64,000 nucleotides of DNA, from positions 186,001 to 250,000 of the forward strand of contig NZ_SGWV01000010.1 in the NCBI RefSeq assembly GCF_004216565.1, in the 5' to 3' direction. Below the pieces are notes generated by a model. The model had not been told where the DNA came from. It searched no databases and saw nothing but the letters and a program-made list of their open reading frames with translations. Source of the DNA: Sphaerotilus mobilis (GTDB lineage: Bacteria > Pseudomonadota > Gammaproteobacteria > Burkholderiales > Burkholderiaceae_C). The position numbers and the translations under genes were made by a program. Of the stretch, positions 56,929 through 64,000 are shown in pieces. Within the stretch, counting starts at the first letter, position 1; the number at the start of each line of letters is the position of its first letter.

Positions 56929-57609
56929 ATGCGACCACACGCCCCTTGTCGACGCGCCCGGCGCGGCTTCACCTTGATCGAGGTGCTGATCTCGCTGTTC
57001 ATCCTGGCGCTGATGGCGGGCATGGCTTGGCAGGGCGTCGACATGGTGATGCGCAGCCGCGAGACCGTGCAGGCGCGCATGGACGGCCTGCTGCGGCTGC
57101 AGTCGGTGCTGGGGCAGTGGGAGGCCGATCTCGGCCAGTCCTTCGACACCCAGCAGGTGCCCGGCCTGAATTTCGACGGCGCGACGCTGCGGCTGACGCG
57201 CCGCATCGACGACGGCGTGCAGGTGGTCGCCTGGTCGCTGCGCGGCGGCCGGCTGCAGCGCTGGACCAGCCCGACGCTGCGCGACGCCGAGGCGCTGCAG
57301 GAAGCCTGGCTGCGCAGCTACCAGCTGCTCGGCAACGAGGCCGGCACGCTGACGATGTTCGAGCGGGTCGGGACGTGGCAGGTGCACGTTTTCCTGGCCA
57401 GCAGCAACGCCTGGTCCAACGCCCAGTCCAGCGGCGACGAGGCGGGCCAGGACGGCAGCGGCGCGGCCGACAAGCCCAAGGTCGACGCCAGCGCGGTCGC
57501 CGGCCGGCGCGAGGCGCTGCCCGACGGCGTCCGGCTGATCCTGAGCTTCAGCGAAGGCGCTGCACACGCCGGCACGCTGCGGCGCGACATCCGGTTGGTG
57601 CATCCATGA
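56929..57609 (+). CDS. gspJ: Type II secretion minor pseudopilin GspJ
   Basis: A 226-residue pseudopilin with RRGFTLIEVLISLFILALMAG, then the GspJ domain containing RLQSVLGQWEADLGQSFDT and LQRWTSPTLRDAEALQEAWLR. A Gly/Asp/Ala-rich insertion (about 160-190) is not typical and is probably a surface loop. It is part of the GspIJK tip. ATG 56929 is used; GTG 56923 would overlap the gspI stop. Confidence 0.92.
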   Translation: MRPHAPCRRARRGFTLIEVLISLFILALMAGMAWQGVDMVMRSRETVQARMDGLLRLQSVLGQWEADLGQSFDTQQVPGLNFDGATLRLTRRIDDGVQVVAWSLRGGRLQRWTSPTLRDAEALQEAWLRSYQLLGNEAGTLTMFERVGTWQVHVFLASSNAWSNAQSSGDEAGQDGSGAADKPKVDASAVAGRREALPDGVRLILSFSEGAAHAGTLRRDIRLVHP

Positions 57610-58616
57610 CCATGAGGCCACCCACGAAGCACCTGTCCGCCCAGCGCGGCGCCGCGCTGCTGACCGCGATGATCATCGTCACGCTGATCGCGACGCTGGC
57701 CGCCGGCATGGTCTGGCAGCAGTGGGTCGCCGTGCAGGTCGAGGCGGCCGAGCGCAGTCAGTCGCAGGCGCGCTGGATCCTCAACGGCGCGCTTGATTGG
57801 GCCCGGCTGATCCTGCGCGAGGACCAGCGCACCAGCGACATCGACCACCTCGGCGAGCCCTGGGCGGTGCCGCTCGCCGAAGCCCGGCTGTCGACCTTCC
57901 TGGCGGCCGACCGCAACAACAACGCCGACGACGGCAGCGGCGGCGCGCCCGAGGCCTACCTGTCGGGCGTCATCCGCGACGCCCAGGGCCGCTACAACCT
58001 GCGCAACCTGGTGCGCGAGGGCAAGGTCCAGCCGGTCGAGCTGAAGACGCTGGAGCGGCTGTGCGAACTGCTGGGCCTGCAGGCTTCGCTGGCCACCCAG
58101 ATCGCCGATGCGCTGCGCCAGGCCATGCCCGGCACCACCGTCGAGCTCAATGCCAGCGACGTGCAACGGCGCGCCACGCCGCTGCTGCCCGGCGGCGTCG
58201 AAGACCTGGGCTGGCTGGGCCTGCCGGCCGCCACCGTGCAGCGGCTGGCGCCCTACGTGAGCTGGCTGCCGGTGCAGACGCCGGTCAACCTCAACACCGC
58301 GTCGCGCGAGGTCATCGCCGCCGTGGTGCCCGGGGTTGACCTGGCCGGTGCCGAGCGCCTGACCCAGTCGCGGCTGCGCAAGCACCTGCAGAACATCGAC
58401 GACGCCCGTGAGGTGCTCGGGCCGGGTGCCGGTCTGGACACACAACGTCACGGCGTCAATTCCCGCTACTTCGAGATCGACGGCACGATGCGCCTGGAGT
58501 CGCTGGTGGTCAGCCAGCGCTCGCTGCTGGAGCGCAACACGCAGACGCGCGACGTGCGGGTGCTGCGGTCGCTGCGCATCGACCCGGCAACAGTTCGCAC
58601 AGCACTGCAGCAATGA
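57606..58616 (+). CDS. gspK: Type II secretion minor pseudopilin GspK
   Basis: A 336-residue protein with a pseudopilin N-terminus QRGAALLTAMIIVTLIATLAAGMVWQQW, without the usual Glu5, as in other GspK proteins. SGVIRDAQGRYNLRNLV and VNLNTASREVIAAVVPGVD are family landmarks of the large alpha-helical domain. It caps the pseudopilus tip. ATG 57606 overlaps the gspJ TGA. Confidence 0.92.
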   Translation: MTMRPPTKHLSAQRGAALLTAMIIVTLIATLAAGMVWQQWVAVQVEAAERSQSQARWILNGALDWARLILREDQRTSDIDHLGEPWAVPLAEARLSTFLAADRNNNADDGSGGAPEAYLSGVIRDAQGRYNLRNLVREGKVQPVELKTLERLCELLGLQASLATQIADALRQAMPGTTVELNASDVQRRATPLLPGGVEDLGWLGLPAATVQRLAPYVSWLPVQTPVNLNTASREVIAAVVPGVDLAGAERLTQSRLRKHLQNIDDAREVLGPGAGLDTQRHGVNSRYFEIDGTMRLESLVVSQRSLLERNTQTRDVRVLRSLRIDPATVRTALQQ

Positions 58617-58701
58617 CGCGCAAGCCCCTGATTCAGCGGGTTTTCTGCAGCCCGACACCTACAATCAAAACCGACTTTTCAAGCGGTTTTTGCAGATCCA
58701 G

Positions 58702-60000
58702 ATGAGCGTGCTGATCGTCCAGTTGCCCCCCCGCGCACGCCTGCTGGCAGGCGCCGCTGCGGGCGCCCCGGAAAGCACCGCCGCCGCCGACGGCTGGCTG
58801 CATGTCCTGAGCCCGGACGGCCGCGCGATCGGCGCTGAAGGCCGGGCCCCGAGCGCGCTGCTGCCCGCCGCAACCAGCACCGTGCTGGTCTGTGCCTCCG
58901 GCGATGTCAGCTTCCACCGCATCACCGTGCCACGCGCGCCCGCCGCCCGCATGGACGGCGCCCTGCGCGGCCTCCTCGAAGAGCGTGTGCTGGAGGACAT
59001 CGACGGCCTGCACCTGGCGCTCGAACCCGGCGCCCAGCCCGGCGCCGAAGCCTGGGTTGCCGTGATGGACGCCAGCGCGCTGAAGGCCGCGATCGCGCGC
59101 CTGGAAGCCGCCGGACGGCCGGTCGACCGGGTGGTGCCGGCCCAGGTGCCCGGCAACCAGCCCGCCACGCTCGACATCGTCAGCCTCGCCACCGACGGCC
59201 ACGACACCGGCTTCGACGGCGCCGCCTCGGCCGATGAGCGGGGCTGGGTCAGCCTCAGCCATGCCGACGGTCTGGTGGCATGGCCGTGGAACGCGGCCGC
59301 TGGCCGGCCCGGCCCGCTGACCCAGGCGCTGTTGCCCGATCCCTTGCCGGTCGACCTGAACTGCAGCGCCAGCCCGGCGCTGGTGCAGGCCAGCGAGGCC
59401 TGGCTGGGCCGCCCGGTGGCCGTGCGCACGCCGGCACAACGGATGCTGGCCGCCGCCCAGTCCGGCTGGAACCTGCGCCAGCACGGCCTGGCACCGCGCC
59501 ACCGCGGCGCCACCGTCGTGCGCGACCTGCTGACGCGCCTGCGCAGCCCCGCCTGGCGGCCGGTGCGCTGGGGCCTGGCGGGTCTGGTCGGCGTCCAGCT
59601 GATCGGCCTGAACGCCTGGGCCTGGCAGCAGCGCAGCGAACTGGCCGAACGCAAGGCCCGCATGACCCAGCTGCTGCGCAGCGCCCACCCCCAGGTGCGC
59701 GCCATCCTGGACGCGCCGGTGCAGATGCGGCGCGAGAACGAGAGCCTGCGTGCAGCGGCGGGCAAGGCCGGCGACACCGACCTCGAACCGATGCTGCAGG
59801 CCGTCGCCAGTGCCTGGCCGGACAAGCTGCCCGTGCAGACCCTGCGCTATGAAAACGCCCGCCTGACGCTGGCCGCCCCGCAACTGGGCGACGACGAGGT
59901 CGCGCGGCTGCGCAGCCAGCTCCAGCCTGCGGGCTGGCGCGTCGAGGGCAACGGCAGCCAGCTGACGCTGAGCCGTGCACCGCAAGGAGCGACACGATGA
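58702..60000 (+). CDS. gspL: Type II secretion inner-membrane protein GspL
   Basis: A 432-residue protein with a cytoplasmic actin-like domain (about 1-285; LIVQLPPRA, LEERVLEDIDGLHLAL), a membrane helix (WGLAGLVGVQLIGLNAWAW near 300) and a periplasmic ferredoxin-like domain. GspL recruits the GspE ATPase to the membrane. There are 85 bases after gspK with a -10-like TACAAT near 58661, so a secondary promoter is possible. Confidence 0.9.
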   Translation: MSVLIVQLPPRARLLAGAAAGAPESTAAADGWLHVLSPDGRAIGAEGRAPSALLPAATSTVLVCASGDVSFHRITVPRAPAARMDGALRGLLEERVLEDIDGLHLALEPGAQPGAEAWVAVMDASALKAAIARLEAAGRPVDRVVPAQVPGNQPATLDIVSLATDGHDTGFDGAASADERGWVSLSHADGLVAWPWNAAAGRPGPLTQALLPDPLPVDLNCSASPALVQASEAWLGRPVAVRTPAQRMLAAAQSGWNLRQHGLAPRHRGATVVRDLLTRLRSPAWRPVRWGLAGLVGVQLIGLNAWAWQQRSELAERKARMTQLLRSAHPQVRAILDAPVQMRRENESLRAAAGKAGDTDLEPMLQAVASAWPDKLPVQTLRYENARLTLAAPQLGDDEVARLRSQLQPAGWRVEGNGSQLTLSRAPQGATR

Positions 60001-60548
60001 GCGCGCGCCCGAACGGCCGCCTGCGCCCACCGTCCGCCGGTCCCGCCACCGGCCTGGCGCAACGCCTGGCACCGCACCTCGCCCCGCTGCAGCAGCGCTG
60101 GACGGCGCTGGCGCCGCGCGAGCGCCGCATGCTGGGCTGGGCCGCCGCAGCGGTCGGCCTGCTGCTGGTCTGGCAGATCGCGGTCCAGCCGGCGATCAAC
60201 ACCCTGCGCAACGTGCCGACGCAACGCGCCGAGCTGGACCTCCAGCTCGCCGAGATGCAGCGCCTGGCCCAGGAGGCGCAAGAACTGCGCGCGCTGCCGC
60301 CCGTGTCGCCCGAACAGGCCGAGGCCGCGCTGCGCGCTGCCGTGACCCGGCTGGGCGCCAACGCCCGGCTGCAGATGGCCGGCGAGCGCGCCACCGTGAC
60401 GCTCACCGGCATCGATGCGGGCACCCTGACCGGCTGGCTGGCGGAGGTGCGCAGCGCCGCCCGCGCCCGGGTGGTCGAACTGCAGATCAACCGCAGCGGC
60501 ACGCTCTACGGCGGCAGCGTCGTGCTGGCGCTGGGCCGACCGGCCTGA
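59997..60548 (+). CDS. gspM: Type II secretion inner-membrane protein GspM
   Basis: A 183-residue protein with a basic cytoplasmic end, ALAPRERRMLGWAAAAVGLLLVWQIA (membrane entry and helix), a coiled coil (about 70-105) and a small ferredoxin-like domain with LTGIDAGTLTGWLAEVRSAARARVVELQINRS. It pairs with GspL in the assembly platform. It overlaps gspL by four bases. Confidence 0.92.
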   Translation: MSARPNGRLRPPSAGPATGLAQRLAPHLAPLQQRWTALAPRERRMLGWAAAAVGLLLVWQIAVQPAINTLRNVPTQRAELDLQLAEMQRLAQEAQELRALPPVSPEQAEAALRAAVTRLGANARLQMAGERATVTLTGIDAGTLTGWLAEVRSAARARVVELQINRSGTLYGGSVVLALGRPA

Positions 60549-60606
60549 GCGCCGCTCGGCACCCGACGACCCGCCAGTCCAGACCCGACCCGACACCCAC
60601 GACGAC

Positions 60607-61578
60607 ATGGCCCGCCTGCCCGCCTTCTCCCTGCGCCGCCGCACCGAGCCGTCGATGGCCGGCCTGCCGTCGGCCTTTGGCGCGGGTGCGCCGGGCCGAA
60701 GGATGGCCGCGCTCCAGCGCGAGCGTCAGGCGGCGGCGGCCGAACGCCAGCCGCGTCGCTGGGCGATCTGGGGCGCGGGGGTCGGTACGCTGCTGACCGC
60801 CGTCGTCTTCGCGCCGGCCCGCTGGCTGGCCGATGCGGTCGAGCAGGCCAGCCGCGGTCAGGTCCAGCTGGCCGATGCGCGCGGCACGGTCTGGTCTGGC
60901 GACGCCGTGCTGGTGCTGGGCGCCGGCAGTGGCAGCCGCGACGCCAGCGCCCTGCCCGGCCGTCTGACCTGGACCCTGCGCCCGTCGCTGGCCGAGGGCG
61001 CCGGCCTGGCGCTGAACCTGCGGCAGGACTGCTGCCTGCGCAACACCCTGCAGTTGCGGGTCTTGCCGGGCTGGGCCCGCGTGCGGGTGCAGGTGCTGGG
61101 CCTGGCCGAATCAGGCCAGCCGGCGCCGGCCGAGGCCGACGGTTTGACCTGGCTGGCGCAATGGCCCGCCGCCTGGTTGGCCGGTCTGGGCACGCCGTGG
61201 AACACCCTCCAGCCCGGCGGCGCGCTGCGCCTGAGCGCACAAGGCCTGCAGCTCGAATGGGCTGCCGGCCGTTTTGCGATGACCGGCCAGACCAGCCTGG
61301 AGCTGCGCGACTTTTCGTCCCGCCTGGCGACCCTGCCTCGGCTGGGCAGCTACCGCATCGCCATCAGCGCCGACCCGGCCCAGGCCGGCACCGCCCAGGT
61401 GGTGCTCAGCACGCTCGACGGTGCCCTGCTGCTGTCCGGACAGGGCAGCTGGAGCGCCAGCGGCCTGCGCCTGCGCGGCGAGGCCAGCGCGGCGCAGGGC
61501 GACGAGGCCGCGCTCAGCAACCTGCTCAACATCATCGGACGGCGCGACGGCGCCCGCTCCCTGCTCTCGATCGGATGA
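60607..61578 (+). CDS. gspN: Type II secretion protein GspN
   Basis: A 323-residue protein. An N-terminal cytoplasmic leader rich in Arg/Ala, longer than usual, precedes a membrane helix (about 57-80, AIWGAGVGTLLTAVVFAPARWLAD). A periplasmic beta-rich domain follows with QVQLADARGTVWSGDAVLVLG, FDSSR-like LELRDFSSRLATLPRLGSYRI, and DGALLLSGQGSW. GspN is an accessory of many type II systems; its role is not settled. The TGA overlaps the gspD start. Confidence 0.88.
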   Translation: MARLPAFSLRRRTEPSMAGLPSAFGAGAPGRRMAALQRERQAAAAERQPRRWAIWGAGVGTLLTAVVFAPARWLADAVEQASRGQVQLADARGTVWSGDAVLVLGAGSGSRDASALPGRLTWTLRPSLAEGAGLALNLRQDCCLRNTLQLRVLPGWARVRVQVLGLAESGQPAPAEADGLTWLAQWPAAWLAGLGTPWNTLQPGGALRLSAQGLQLEWAAGRFAMTGQTSLELRDFSSRLATLPRLGSYRIAISADPAQAGTAQVVLSTLDGALLLSGQGSWSASGLRLRGEASAAQGDEAALSNLLNIIGRRDGARSLLSIG

Positions 61579-63833
61579 CCATGACGAAGCGCCCCCTCAC
61601 CTGGCTGTGCGCGACGCTGCTGACCGGCGCCCAGCTGGCCCCGGCCCTGCTGCCGCTGGCCGCCGCGCAGGCCACGAAGAAGCCGCCGGCCGCAGCACCC
61701 GCTGTCGCTGGCGCCGCCGCCGTGGCACCCGCCGCCGCAGCGGGCGAAGGCCCCTTCAAGTGCAGCACCAGCGCCGCCAACCGCTACTGCCTGAACTTCC
61801 CCAATGCCGAGATCGAGGACATCTCGCGCGCGCTGGCCGCCATCCTCAAGCGCCAGATCGTTGTCGACCCGCGCGTCAAGGGCACGATGCGGCTCTACAG
61901 CGACCAGGACCTGACCCAGCGCGAGGTCTTCCTCAACTACCTCGCCGCGCTGCGCGGCCTGGGCTATGCGGTGATCGAGTCCGGCGGCCTGCTCAAGGTC
62001 GTGCCCGAGGCCGAAGCCAAGCTGCAGAGCGGCTCGGTGTCGGTCGGCTCGGTGGTCGGTCGTGGCGACCAGATCCTGACCCAGGTCTTCCGCATCCAGC
62101 ACGAAAACGCCAACAACCTGGTGACCGTGCTGCGCCCGCTGATCACGCCCAACAACACGATCAACGCCAACCCCGGCAACAACACGCTGGTGGTCACCGA
62201 CTACGCCGACAACCTGCAGCGGCTGGCCAAGATCATCGCGGCGCTGGACGTACCGGCCCACACCGGGCTGGAGGTCTTCCCGCTGCAGCACGCGCTGGCC
62301 TCGGACCTCGCGCCGATCGTGCAGCGCTTCGCCGATGGCGGCGCTGCGGCAGGTGCCGCACCGGGCACGGCGACCGTCTCGGTGCTGGCCGATCCGCGCA
62401 CCAACGCGCTGCTGATCCGCGCCCCGAACGCGGCCCGGCTGGCCGCCGTGATCGCGGTGATCGACAAGCTGGACCGGCCTGCGCCGACCGGCGGCCCGGC
62501 GGGCAACATCTACGTCGTCTACCTGAAGAACGCCGATGCCGTGAAGCTCGCGCAGGTGCTGCGCGCGGCCTACGGCGCGGGTGCCGGCGCGGCGACCGGC
62601 GGCGCAGCCGGCGGCACGGGCCTGTCGGCGGCCAGCCCGGCGCAGGGTCAGGCGCTGGCGACGGCCGGCGGCAACGCGGCCGCTTCGCCGCAGGCGACCA
62701 CGCCGGTGGCGACGTCGGCCAGCCCGTCGACCGGCGGCTTCATCCAGGCCGACCCGGCGACCAACTCGCTGATCATCAGCGCGCCCGAGCCGGTCTACCG
62801 CCAGCTGCGTGGCGTGATCGACCAGCTCGACGCCCGCCGCGCGCAGGTCTATGTCGAGTCGATGATCGTCAAGATGGACGCGATCCAGGCGGCCGAGTTC
62901 GGCTTCCAGTGGCAGACCCTGCTGGGCAAGAACGGCGACAAGTACGGCGTCGTGGCCGGCACCAACTTCTCGGCCGCCACCGGCAGTGGCGCCAACATCA
63001 TCAACCTGGCGGTGGGCGGCGCGACCGGCGCGGCCGTGCCAGGCACCGGCCTGAACGTCGGCCTGGTCAAGGCCATCAACGGCGTCTACACGCTGGGGGC
63101 GCTGGCGCGCTTCCTGGAGACCAACACCGGCGCCAACATCCTGTCGACGCCCAACCTCGTGTCGCTGGACAACGAGGAGGCCAAGATCGTCATCGGCCAG
63201 AACGTGCCCTTCGTGACCGGCACCTTCACCAACACCGGCACCGGCACCGGCGGCAACGTCAACCCCTTCCAGACCATCGAACGCAAGGACGTCGGCCTGA
63301 CCCTGCGCGTCAAGCCGCAGATCGGCGAGAGCGGCACCGTGCGCATGGTGATCTTCCAGGAGAACTCGACCGTGACCTCGGTGTCGAGCACGGCCGGCCC
63401 GACCACCGACAAGAGCTCGATCGAGACCACCGTGGTGGTCGACGACGGCCAGATCATGGTGCTCGGCGGTCTGCTCAAGGACGACTTCGGCGAGAACGAG
63501 GATCAGGTGCCCGGCCTGGCCAGCCTCCCGCTGATCGGCGGCCTGTTCAAGTCCGAGTCGCGCAAGCGCACCAAGAGCAACCTGCTGGTCTTCCTGCGCC
63601 CGGTCGTGATGCGCACCCAGGAAGACGCCAACGCGCTGACCCTGGACCGCTACGACGCGATCCGGGCCCAGCAGATCAACGGCCAGCCGCGCCCGTCGAC
63701 CGTTGGCCGGGTGGACGAGTCGGTCGTGATCCCCGAGCTGCGCCGCCCGGGTGCGGCCGGCAGTGCGCCCGCGCCCGGCACGCCCGGCGCAGCCACCACG
63801 CCGGACTGGGGCCAGCCGGCCACCGGCCGCTGA
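61575..63833 (+). CDS. gspD: Type II secretion outer-membrane secretin GspD
   Basis: A 752-residue secretin. The signal peptide is followed by an Ala/Pro linker and the N0 domain with YCLNFPNAEIEDISRALAAILKRQIVVDP. N1-N3 domains contain DYADNLQRLAKIIAALD and an Ala/Gly-rich N3 loop (about 335-390). The secretin core has VYVESMIVKMDAIQAAEFGFQW, LSTPNLVSLDNEEAKIVIGQNVPFVTG and VVDDGQIMVLGGLLKDD. The pentadecameric pore releases folded proteins. It is placed after gspN rather than beside gspC. Confidence 0.95.
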   Translation: MTMTKRPLTWLCATLLTGAQLAPALLPLAAAQATKKPPAAAPAVAGAAAVAPAAAAGEGPFKCSTSAANRYCLNFPNAEIEDISRALAAILKRQIVVDPRVKGTMRLYSDQDLTQREVFLNYLAALRGLGYAVIESGGLLKVVPEAEAKLQSGSVSVGSVVGRGDQILTQVFRIQHENANNLVTVLRPLITPNNTINANPGNNTLVVTDYADNLQRLAKIIAALDVPAHTGLEVFPLQHALASDLAPIVQRFADGGAAAGAAPGTATVSVLADPRTNALLIRAPNAARLAAVIAVIDKLDRPAPTGGPAGNIYVVYLKNADAVKLAQVLRAAYGAGAGAATGGAAGGTGLSAASPAQGQALATAGGNAAASPQATTPVATSASPSTGGFIQADPATNSLIISAPEPVYRQLRGVIDQLDARRAQVYVESMIVKMDAIQAAEFGFQWQTLLGKNGDKYGVVAGTNFSAATGSGANIINLAVGGATGAAVPGTGLNVGLVKAINGVYTLGALARFLETNTGANILSTPNLVSLDNEEAKIVIGQNVPFVTGTFTNTGTGTGGNVNPFQTIERKDVGLTLRVKPQIGESGTVRMVIFQENSTVTSVSSTAGPTTDKSSIETTVVVDDGQIMVLGGLLKDDFGENEDQVPGLASLPLIGGLFKSESRKRTKSNLLVFLRPVVMRTQEDANALTLDRYDAIRAQQINGQPRPSTVGRVDESVVIPELRRPGAAGSAPAPGTPGAATTPDWGQPATGR

Positions 63834-63846
63834 GCGGGGCCGCGAC

Positions 63847-64000
63847 ATGCGCCATCCGCTGCCCTATGCCTGGGCCAAGGCCCAGCGCATCCTGCTGGAA
63901 GACGACGGCCAGCGCCTGGTGCTGTGGGCCGATGCGGCGGTCGACCGCAGCGCCTTGGCCGAGGTCCAGCGGCTCTATGCCATCGACGCGCTGGAGCTGG
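63847..64000 (+). CDS. gspE: Type II secretion ATPase GspE, N-terminal fragment
   Basis: Only the first 51 codons are inside the window: MRHPLPYAWAKAQRILLEDDG and the start of an N1-type domain. PLPYAWAK is the usual N-terminus of burkholderial GspE proteins, and position after gspD is expected. The ATPase motifs lie beyond the edge. Starts 13 bases after the gspD stop. Confidence 0.8.
   Translation, partial: MRHPLPYAWAKAQRILLEDDGQRLVLWADAAVDRSALAEVQRLYAIDALEL

Noticed and set aside
61350-63848. An 832-codon minus-strand frame opposite gspD
   Set aside because: Antisense shadow of the secretin gene; no recognisable domain and improbable composition.

Overview
The window is GC-rich (about two thirds G+C by eye), densely coding DNA from a betaproteobacterium. 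The best fit is order Burkholderiales, in the Leptothrix/Sphaerotilus/Rubrivivax neighbourhood. This is inferred from gene order (pilMNOPQ - aroK - aroB - dgt - gltBD - mlaFEDACB, with mrcA divergent from pilM and cyaY/lptM/lysA beyond it), from the OmpC-like porins and from the gspC / gspGHIJKLMNDE arrangement. It looks like an ordinary chromosomal segment. I see no tRNA or rRNA gene, CRISPR array, phage or complete insertion sequence.

Layout. 1-3.7 kb: the end of a glycine-rich protein, a universal stress protein with an Fnr-like box upstream, a mercaptopyruvate sulfurtransferase, a DMT exporter and a Rieske oxygenase. 3.9-7.1 kb: the isoprenoid operon xseB-ispA-dxs. 7.1-13.9 kb: a zinc aminopeptidase-like lipoprotein overlapping a molybdopterin oxidoreductase, an M20 amidohydrolase, a cysteine hydrolase coupled to a GlxA-type regulator, and a TPR protein. 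13.9-20 kb: central carbon genes (HAD phosphatase, pgi, tal) divergent from zwf and a hexR-like regulator, with a candidate operator between them. 20-24 kb: the complete mlaFEDACB lipid-transport operon. 24-30.4 kb: gltBD. 30.4-31.3 kb: REP-like repeats and a RAYT gene whose HUH motif is lost. 31.4-35.3 kb: cysK, dgt, aroB, aroK. 35.4-42.4 kb: an Ig-like lipoprotein with calcium-loop motifs, then pilQPONM. 42.7-47.7 kb: mrcA, cyaY, lptM, lysA and a DUF3047-type lipoprotein. 47.8-50.2 kb: two porins. 50.5-54.9 kb: coq7, an OsmC protein, a candidate small RNA, ilvA and a divergent CobT homologue. 54.9-64 kb: a type II secretion locus running off the right edge.

Functionally the window joins envelope biogenesis (Mla, PBP1a, type IV pilus, type II secretion, porins) with core metabolism (MEP/isoprenoid, pentose phosphate, shikimate, glutamate, lysine, isoleucine and cysteine synthesis). 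The least explained items are the candidate structured RNA at 51.8-51.95 kb, the CobT homologue lacking both catalytic glutamates, the RAYT with a degenerate HUH site, the pilus-linked Ig/calcium-loop lipoprotein, and several operator-like palindromes. All calls come from reading the sequence; no database search was run.
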